A stretch of 64,000 bases of DNA from Cymbidium sinense (lineage: Eukaryota; Streptophyta; Magnoliopsida; Asparagales; Orchidaceae). Numbering within the stretch: the first letter of the stretch is position 1; every line of letters starts with the position of its first letter. The notes beneath the pieces were generated by a model. That model was not told where the DNA came from and ran no database searches. It saw only the letters and a program-made list of their open reading frames with translations. Below are positions 56,401-64,000 of this stretch, piece by piece. A program made the position numbers and the translations under genes. Where the stretch lies: contig CM038214.1 in the NCBI GenBank assembly GCA_021442155.1, forward strand, positions 136,748,040 to 136,812,039, in the 5' to 3' direction.

Positions 56401-59400
56401 CAAACCCGACCACTTGGAGCAAAATTGAATTTTCAAATTCCCTCCTAAGCTCAAATTGATGCACATGAGAGGTTGGCATTCCACTCAAGGGATCAAACCA
56501 ACCATGTGCACACTCAAAACCACCTAAAAAACCTCCCTAATTTGGTCAATTGGATCAAAATGGCAAGCCTATGCTTGGCCATCCGTTGGCCATAGGGGGA
56601 GATATACTCCCCATAATTCAATCAAAATTCACTTCATTCACACTCGATTGAGCACTAGAGAGTTAGTATCAGAGCATCCCAAGCTTTCTAAGAGGGATTT
56701 AAATCTTTCTTCTTGGTTTTCTTCCTTAAAAAATAGGGAGCTCATCTAATTCCCAAGTCCTTCCATACTCAAATTGATTCAATTGCCTTTGTGCACTCTT
56801 GGATCAAGTCAGTGCACCTAAGCATTCCCTCAAGTTCCCAAAGCAAGGAAGAGTGCAATTGGATCAAAGGCAAGGGGTAGCAAGTGGTGTTGGTCCAAAA
56901 GGAGATCTACTCAACCCCAAGGCTTGAAACTTTCAAGCCTTTCTCCACAAGCTCCTCGAAATTGATCACCTCCATGAGGCTCGGCGTGATGATCACCTCC
57001 AGGTAATTTTTTGACCACTTAGCTTGGTGGTGTTGTGAAAGAAATTTTCATTGCATGAGAAATCAAGCGATAGGTTGGTATTATGCTTAGATGGTGTAGG
57101 TTGAGTTTTGTATGATTCCATGCTAGATCTTGGATCTCCCTTGGATCATGGATGATCTCCATTGATCCTCGAGGAAGAACTTGGCTCATCTCGTCCATCC
57201 CATTTTAGATGGACTGAGATTATTTAACGCGTTGAAATCCTTTATCTGTTTTAAACCACGGGTAAATTCTTAGCGTGTGCACCGCTGCCACCTTTGTGAG
57301 GTGACAACTTAAGTTGTTCCCTCATGATGCGATGCATGTAAAGCACACTGACCGTCGCCGCCAAGCGTCACGCCGTGAGCCGGTATTAAGCAAGGATTAG
57401 TTAAGGGTATAAATTAATTCCTAATTAATCCATAGAACTTAAAATTCATAACTTTGCTTAGAAAAATCAAAAAAATAAAAAAAATGCTATGGAAAGATAA
57501 TTTCATCTAAAATATTTTAAAAATGGTTTTAAAGTATTTTAAATTATCCTTTTCTCTAAATTTGGGTACTTTGGGAATTTTAATTAGCTAATTATCCTTT
57601 AATTTGTTCATCAATTATCTCAAACTTCTAGGGTTCATTTTAAGGGATGACCTCTACCTCCCCTAATTTTCTTGAGATTTATTGAGAGCTCAATTGAAAA
57701 AACTGCTATTTCATTCTCTAATTATCCCTTCATGTAATTAAGGGTAATTAAGATGTGATCAGTGGATTTACCCTATGATTAAGTTTGATTAAGGTTAGAT
57801 CCAATGAGTAGGTGTTTTATGGAATAATTTTGGGGCATTTCCCCTAAGCTATTCCCTAAACCCCCTCTTCTTTCCTTAATCCCCTCTTAATTAAGGTTTA
57901 TTTATTATCCCCAAATCAATTTTCAAAAATTCTAAAAAGTTTCAGAACTTAATTAATCTACTTGGGTAGATGCTTAGGTGTTTAATAGCTTAAGTTCAAT
58001 TAAGAAAATTAAAACCTCTTTCATAAGTATGAAAGGGTGTTTTAAAAATACTTAAGCTAAACCCCTTAGCTTAATTAACTTTTAATTGTGAGTCAAATTG
58101 CATTAGGACTTTTCATTATAAGGTGCATTGCAAATTGAAATACCTTGTGGGTTTTATGTCATCTCATTGGCTCATAATTACTTAGTTAATTTTTCTAAGG
58201 TGGTGTAGGTAAGGGTTAATTAAGCCACTTAATTTATACCTTAACCTAATCAATGCTTAGAAATGGATTTAATTATCTAAAAATTAAATAAAAATTCAAA
58301 ACATGTGAAAATGGGTTAGGAACAGCAAATTCATCTCACCATTTTAAAATTAAATCAAACTTCAAACTAAACAAAAATCATTTTGAAATTCACTTTGATT
58401 TATTCTAACTTTTTTTATTCCTTAAGAATATCTTTAGGATTTAAGTAAAGTGAGTTTGTTTACATGATTGCATTGCTTTGGATCTTCCCAACATGTTAAG
58501 TTGTATGTCATGTGATTCATGCATTCATAATTTCATGTTTCAAAATTTAAAAATGAAAATTGTTTACTTTATGTCAAATGTGCATGTCTTGGCTAAAGTA
58601 AAATATGGGTGGTTATTATCACTACTAAATCCAAATTATTTTCAAAACTTATAAATGAAACATCAAATCTGAAAGTGTGTTATTCTTATACTTTAACTAT
58701 AATCTTGCATGTGATGGATTATAAAGTAATGTTTAGTGTAGCCTTTCTTTCATTTCTTATGTTAGCATAGTTTTGAATAGAGTTGGTAAGATGTAGGTTC
58801 ATTTTAATTTGAAAAGAACCCAACACTTACTTAATTCTATACTATTCATCCCTATCATCTAAGAAGGATTGTCTACTTGCATGAATAAATTGCATAAAAA
58901 AATGAAACTATTAAACAACTTTTGCATATTCCTTTTCCATTTCATTTCTTTTATACATGTATTTGTTAAGGAAAGTGGATATATTAGACAACCCAGGTTG
59001 TGAGGCTTTAAGTAGCCCTAAGTAGGTCTTGTACCTTACACCTCTGGTTAATAATTACTCATACTCACTTATGTCTTACTTTCATGTATGTATGTGAAAA
59101 TTTGGATAAGGAAAATCTTTTCTACTTAAGAAAAATCATGCATTCAACTTCTAAATTTTTCTTAAATGGATTACTTAGCATGCATCATAAAGTGTGTTAC
59201 TCATTTTCATGTATAGATATGCTTAGGGTCCATCCATATGCATGTTATATATGGGAAGTAATGTGTGTTATGTGAATTTTGATTCATTTTATTTAATCTT
59301 AAAATCCTTTCTTTTGAATAGGTTTGTTTAGATTTATCTAAACTTAGGATTGATTAAAAGATGTAATCAAAACATTCACCTAAATGAAATTAAAATGTGA

Positions 59401-61713
59401 AATTACCTTAGAAATTACTTAAGGATTAGGAAGGAAAGAGAAGTTCTTCTCTTTCTCTCTTCATAACTTAGTAATTAATTGTAAGTTTCACTTAAACCAA
59501 ATTAAAACATGAAATAAAAATAACCCAAAATACTTAAATAACTTAAATGAAACCTCCTAAGTTGAACATGTCTTCACACTTAGAAAATTCAAACCTAAAG
59601 GCATATTAAGCATACCACACAACCTTCAAAGCACACATTAGCCTAAATCATCACCACTTCTAGCTTTAGGTTAGGTGCATGGTTTGATGTTATGTTTATT
59701 TTATGATGAATGTTTTAGACTGATGTTGTGGTGTATGCTCAGAATGAATGGTACATTCTTAGTCTAACTATTCTTTTTTTTGCGTGGATTGTGCTTAAGG
59801 GCTTATCATAAATAAAAATATGAATGCTTCTTGCTTCCAGGTGCTTATACCTCTAAGCATAATCTATAGGCCAGGTGGACTTAGTCACTCATGTGTACAG
59901 TGATAAGTCTAATATACATGCTTGGGATGTCTGAGGTGTGATTTTGCTAATCTTTGTTTTGTGAAGTTAGATTTCCTTTTTCTTTTCATGTAAAAATTTG
60001 TATAATTAGGATTTTGGAATGATTTATTATGGGGATTAGAATGAGCATTGGTCCTAAAATCCTATCTTATGTACCATGTGAAGCCTTGGAGCATCTACTA
60101 TCCAACCTTCCAAAGGAGGAACCAAAGAAAAAGAAGAAAGAAAAGAAAAGAAGAAAGAAGAATAAAGTTTGAAGACCCCCATAATAATGAATTCCTTCGC
60201 TTAAATTGTAATTCAATTCATTTGTAATCCGGGTTGTATAAGGGTAGAGCTCGGCTACCCACATTTGATATTTTTGAGTTTGTGCGGTGGTGCCCGACCA
60301 CAAATGACCATTTATTCTTTTTACGATTAGCTTATAAATTGATTGATGATTTGTCTAACTTTGCATTATGCATGCATTTTTTAGTTTCTTTCTTTATGTA
60401 TGGTCGGATGTGGATTAATCTCTTTAGGAAAAATAAATATTTTACCCAACTTAATAATTCAAATTAAAATTAAACAACTTCCTCACCTAAAGCCTAGGTT
60501 TAAAATCAAGATAAAAGAATTAGCAACCCCTTAACTGGATGAGCTTTTCTTTATAATATCATGCACAAATGTATCTTATTTCACTCTTGATTGGAGGACT
60601 TCCACCTTTGCCAGAGAACTCGGCATGACTTTTGAGAGCCGTGGTGGAAACTCACCTCCTACATGCTCACTGATTTTGGCTAATAATCTAATTTCTCATG
60701 CATTAGTCATAAAAATCCTATTAGCCTAAGTCAAAATGATTATCCAAAAATAAAAAGAAAATGAAATTTGAATTGCATTAGATTTAGGTCATTTGAAGGA
60801 TGTCCCTTTACATAATCTAATCTCTTTAGGGAGTGAGTTTAAGGACCTAGTCTCTTTCTAAATAAAAAATAGCCTAGCTATCTTGCATAAGCATAAAGAC
60901 TTGTCTACATGTATTTAAAATCAGAGAGGAGTTAGTACCACCAGGCCAAGTTGTGGTTTTTTGTCCTCTCTTATGGAGGCAAACCAAGTACCCATTTTTG
61001 CCTTAGATTTAGGTTGCTGCCCCACCAAAGCTCCCTAGATTTAGGAAGTTGCTTTTCTCCTCAGCATAAATTCCTCATCTCTTAAGAATTTCTTTAATCT
61101 TGTGTTAAGGAATCTTAAGCACTAAACTTCTAATGAAAAATATAACTCAAATAAGCTAAATCAATTTCTAAAATGTAAAGCTCAACTATAGGATAGTTTG
61201 AGATGCTCGCAAGGTTTCCTAGCATCATGAGCATCTCCTACTTATTTCTCATTGTTGGCTTTGATAATAACTCCCTCTTTTGGTCAATCCCATTTGATCT
61301 TCAAACATAGACCAATCAATTAATAGTCCTTCTTATTGAAATCTTCAAAGACAATGATCATTTACCTTAATTGAGAGTTTTCCTATCCGAAGTAATTAAC
61401 TATAGGGGCTTCTAGGGAACTTAACAAACTCGATTTAAAATAAACCCCTTATTTTTCCATGCAAATAAGGGGAAGAATCTCTGGTACAAATGCAGACACA
61501 TCGACCTTATAAGTCCTTATTGAGGTGATTGATTCCATTAAAGGGTAGTGACTTCTATCTTTCAAGATAGTACACTATACCTTGATGACGATATATCACA
61601 ATAAGTTTATATCTTCAATGAATTCTTACCAAAATAAATTTTTGTAAGGGCTCCTCTTTCTTTTCTCCCCATAGATTTGAAAGGAGACTCCCTTATAGAA
61701 ATTTTTCACCACA

Positions 61714-62240
61714 ATATTCAACAAAACTCTTATCCAGATACTAAAGAATACACTGACACAAAATAAACAAGCATGAGCATTGGTTAAAGCCTCAGTGGGC
61801 CTACCGCACACATCAAGACTTAATCTACCCATTTTTCTGTGTATCAAGTCATTCTACATTTAGAAGTTTAACTCCCATCACTAAGGATATCAATGGGTAC
61901 AAAATCACTATAGAACATAATGTGGTTAGTAGAGCTCAAAGTTTTGGAGGAGAGGCTATGGGCATGCTAGAATCTCGAGTTATACAAGGCCAAAATGATT
62001 CAAGCTCACAATAAGGTAGTCCGCCCTAGGTCTTTTCAAGAAGGAGAACTTATATTAGTCATAAGAACACCAATTATTTCCCGTCAAAATATGGAGGCAA
62101 GTTTGAACCCACTTGAGAAGGCCCCTATGTCATAGAGAAAGCCTACCAATGAAGATCTTTTCAGCTTATTGATTGTAAAGGGGAACACCCGATGCTTCTA
62201 ATTAATGAGATCTATTTGAAGAAATATTACCCATAAAAAT
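61714..62240 (+). pseudogene. Element D integrase, C-terminal part
   Basis: Starts within the catalytic-core end (FNKTLIQILKNT, right after the conserved Glu, cf. 51368) and runs on with ALVKASVGLPHT, a stop-rich C-terminal portion, and the closing GTPDASN-like phrase at 62180-62200. Its N-terminal half would lie left of C's missing 5' LTR and is not in the window. Shares frame-breaking changes but also differs from C, so it is an independent copy. The minus ORF 61626-61847 is a shadow. Confidence 0.8.
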
Positions 62241-64000
62241 ATGTTTGAAAACAATTATCATCAAAAGAATAAAATTTCATTATGATTTTGCCAAATCTTC
62301 TCTTCATTCGAAGTGTTATTTGCTTATCTTGCGAATCTTCCACGACGTGTTCAAGGTAAGTGTAAGAGAACCCAAGAGGCATCATATCCCTCTTTCACAA
62401 CACAAACACAATCAAATAAAATTCCCCAGTGCTACTAGAATAGGTGTGAGAGAACCCAAGAGGCATCCTATTTTGACTAGCACTACTAAATTAGGTGTAA
62501 GAGAACCTAAGCAACATCTTTTCTTGGTGGGAATTTCAGCTGCCATTCGTGGCATCATTTCATAAAATTCCCCAAGCATGTTTAGAATAGGTATGAGAGA
62601 ACCCAAGCGACGTCCTATTCCCTTTAACACAAGCATAGAAGCAAACACATATCTTTTGTCTCAAGCTATTTTTGATGTGGGAGTAAGCCCCCTTATGGCA
62701 ATCACTCATTAGCTACTCTAGGTCGGGTCTACATGCTACCTCACCATCACCCTGTGGGTCACTTGTTTGGAAGATGTGAGTCCCCATGCTTTCTTCCTGA
62801 CTTAACCATTGTAAACCAATGAGCGCCTTGTTAGTTTGTTAGGCTTCACTTCGCAGCTAGTAAGCTACATCATGTTGACTTTGTTTAAGAAGATGAGCTC
62901 CCGCACTTTCTTCTTGAACTAGCCATCATGTACTAACTAGTATTTTGAGGTTTAGATAAGTCCCCGAGGCTCCTTTCCTCTTGACCACTCTTCAGTTGAT
63001 ATAAGTCCCCCAGAGACATTCACTCATTAGTCGCCCTAGGTTGGATAGCACTTGTCTAACAAGACATCCCAGAATAAGTCGCAATAGAGGATGTGAGTCC
63101 CCAGCTTTCTTCCTACATTAATCGCAAATCATGACCTTAGTTGGTTGATGTTCTATGCGATAGCAACTCATCGGGATACCCCACTCTTGGTGATGTAAGT
63201 CCCTGCATTCTCCTTGAGTTGGCCACCAATACAGATTATCTGTCCGGTGTTGGATCAAGTCCTTACGCCCCCCCCTACTCTATTTGGATCACATCCTTTG
63301 CACCCCATTTAGACACTACATGGTTTACTTTTAGATTGACAGCCCCCCCTTTCCTAGTAGCCCCTGTTCAAAATGGATGCATTCTCCCCGGTTCAAGAAT
63401 CTAGGTCTACATATAAGCTCCTTCTCAGTATGATCCCTCACAAACCAACAGGGTCCACAATAAACAAACAAAGCAAACCAAACAAATTAATTTGCTTGTG
63501 GATTAGGAATTCAAGCCCCCAAAGGGCCCCTTTTCCCCAAGTGCATCATCCTATCTTAGGGGCCAGAACTCCCCATAGAATTGTCTACATGAGTTAAGAT
63601 AAGTCCCTGACACTCTCTCCATAGTCGTTCATTCTGTTCCACAAGGTGTTACCCGACGGCCATTTTGCTTTGGAAGATGTAAGTCTATGATTCTTTCTAG
63701 CATGATCAGAAGAACCGGGCAACCCTAGGTCGAGTTGACATGTTGCCTTAATGTGTCACTACAAGAGTCTTTTTGAAAGATGTGAGTCACAGCTTTCTTT
63801 CCTTGAATCGGCAAAAACCAAAGGCACCCCTTTAGTTGGATAATTCTACCGGAAGCTACTCCTTTGGAATGATAAATATGAGTGATCAAGGCCTACACCC
63901 TACTGAACCATCGCAAACTGATGGGATCCATCAAAAATATATAAATAAAATAAAATTAATCTTGACTATCTATGAGTTGATCAAAGTTCCCCAGTGGCAT
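62241..64000 (+). repeat. Element D 3' UTR with tandem units (runs off window)
   Basis: Follows 51905-53500 closely: the aggtgtaagagaacccaag phrase three to four times at 62355-62610, then long units with GGAAGATGTGAGTCCCCATG...CTTTCTTCC (62765-62795, 62885-62910, 63080-63110, 63770-63805) and ctccttctcagtatgatccct (63415). The frame 62245-62565 reads through the short repeats as VREPKRH units; since the antisense strand also stays open and the units are non-coding elsewhere, I do not call it a gene. Confidence 0.7.

Larger units (their letters stand above)
41942..61713 (+). mobile_element. Element C: Tat Ty3/gypsy retrotransposon lacking its 5' LTR
   Basis: The most complete copy of the internal region: leader array, gag, zinc knuckle, protease, RT, two RNase H domains, integrase, 3' UTR and a full 3' LTR in the right order. 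The left end, with PBS and 5' LTR, is lost at a junction with a hAT transposon. The right LTR ends inside D's integrase, so C had inserted there. Stops and frameshifts in every domain make it non-coding today. Confidence 0.85.
54066..61713 (+). repeat. Element C 3' LTR, complete, 7.65 kb
   Basis: Starts TGTTGACCTTATTTTTAG and ends TTTTTCACCACA, the same TG...CACCACA ends as LTR2, with 7648 bases. It is colinear with the reverse of LTR2: AT-rich leader (54250-55300), TTGACC zone (55340-56400), GC-richer block (56930-57400), AT-rich middle (57420-59640), and tail with agcataccacac, acttctagctttagg, caaccccttaactggatgag and ttctatctttcaagatagtac. The middle is strongly diverged and lacks the 310-bp subrepeats. 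Right flank is integrase of element D, which fixes the end. No gene is seen in it. Confidence 0.8.

Noticed and set aside
54066..61713. Solo LTR unrelated to element C
   Set aside because: Integrase and 3' UTR of C run directly into it in the same orientation and at the expected distance; a 3' LTR is the simpler reading, though no polypurine tract was seen.
62245..62565. VREPKRH-repeat peptide ORF
   Set aside because: Produced by the short 3' UTR repeat; both strands stay open and other copies are disrupted.
1..64000. tRNA, rRNA or host protein-coding genes
   Set aside because: No cloverleaf-like, rRNA-like or conserved host exon pattern was recognised on either strand; all recognisable protein text is transposon-derived.

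Overview
The window reads as nuclear DNA of a flowering plant with a large, repeat-rich genome. I found no supportable host gene, rRNA, tRNA or bacterial-type operon in 64 kb. Almost everything is nested, decayed LTR retrotransposon of the Ty3/gypsy superfamily, Tat lineage. The lineage call rests on a second, archaeal-type RNase H between the reverse-transcriptase-linked RNase H and the integrase, on Tat-like gag and protease text, and on a degenerate PBS. A truncated hAT DNA transposon and a probable Ty1/copia LTR make up most of the rest. The species cannot be named from sequence alone.

Layout. (1) 1-788 is LTR of the Tat family, + orientation, interrupted at 789 by the start of a second LTR (789-~3005). 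(2) Element B (minus strand) runs from ~38530 leftwards to ~3005. Its reverse transcriptase is split: one part ends at 6804 and the rest resumes at 32498. (3) Element A (minus strand, 6805-32497) sits in that split. It has a 3' LTR (6805-13625), a copia-like LTR insertion (from 13626), pol and gag fragments (15530-22640), a 5' UTR carrying a 65-bp hairpin repeat array (22640-24970), a PBS remnant, and a complete 7.5-kb 5' LTR (24991-32497). Integrase, 3' UTR and the first ~476 bp of its 3' LTR are missing. (4) A hAT transposon (~38545-41940) lies in B's leader and has lost its right end. (5) Element C (+ strand, ~41940-61713) is head-to-head with B. It has a 5' UTR hairpin array, gag, zinc knuckle, protease, RT, RNase H, archaeal RNase H, integrase, a repeat-rich 3' UTR and a 7.65-kb 3' LTR. 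(6) C's LTR ends inside the integrase of element D (+ strand, 61714-end).

In a living copy, gag would form the particle, protease would cut the polyprotein, RT and the two RNase H domains would copy the RNA from a tRNA primer at the PBS, and integrase would insert the product. All four internal regions here are broken by stops and frameshifts, so none looks autonomous. Several catalytic motifs survive: YIDD in RT of A and C, DSGA in protease of B, and the HHCC and D,D,E residues in integrase of C.

The most interesting signal is the 5' UTR array. About 20 hairpins in A and about 16 in C share a conserved loop containing the self-complementary octamer CAAATTTG, while their stems vary but mostly stay paired. 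This looks like selection on RNA structure in the leader of a giant (~28 kb when reconstructed) retrotransposon. LTRs of ~7.5 kb, a TTGACC-dense U3 zone and conserved hairpins in a GC-rich LTR island are further unusual points.
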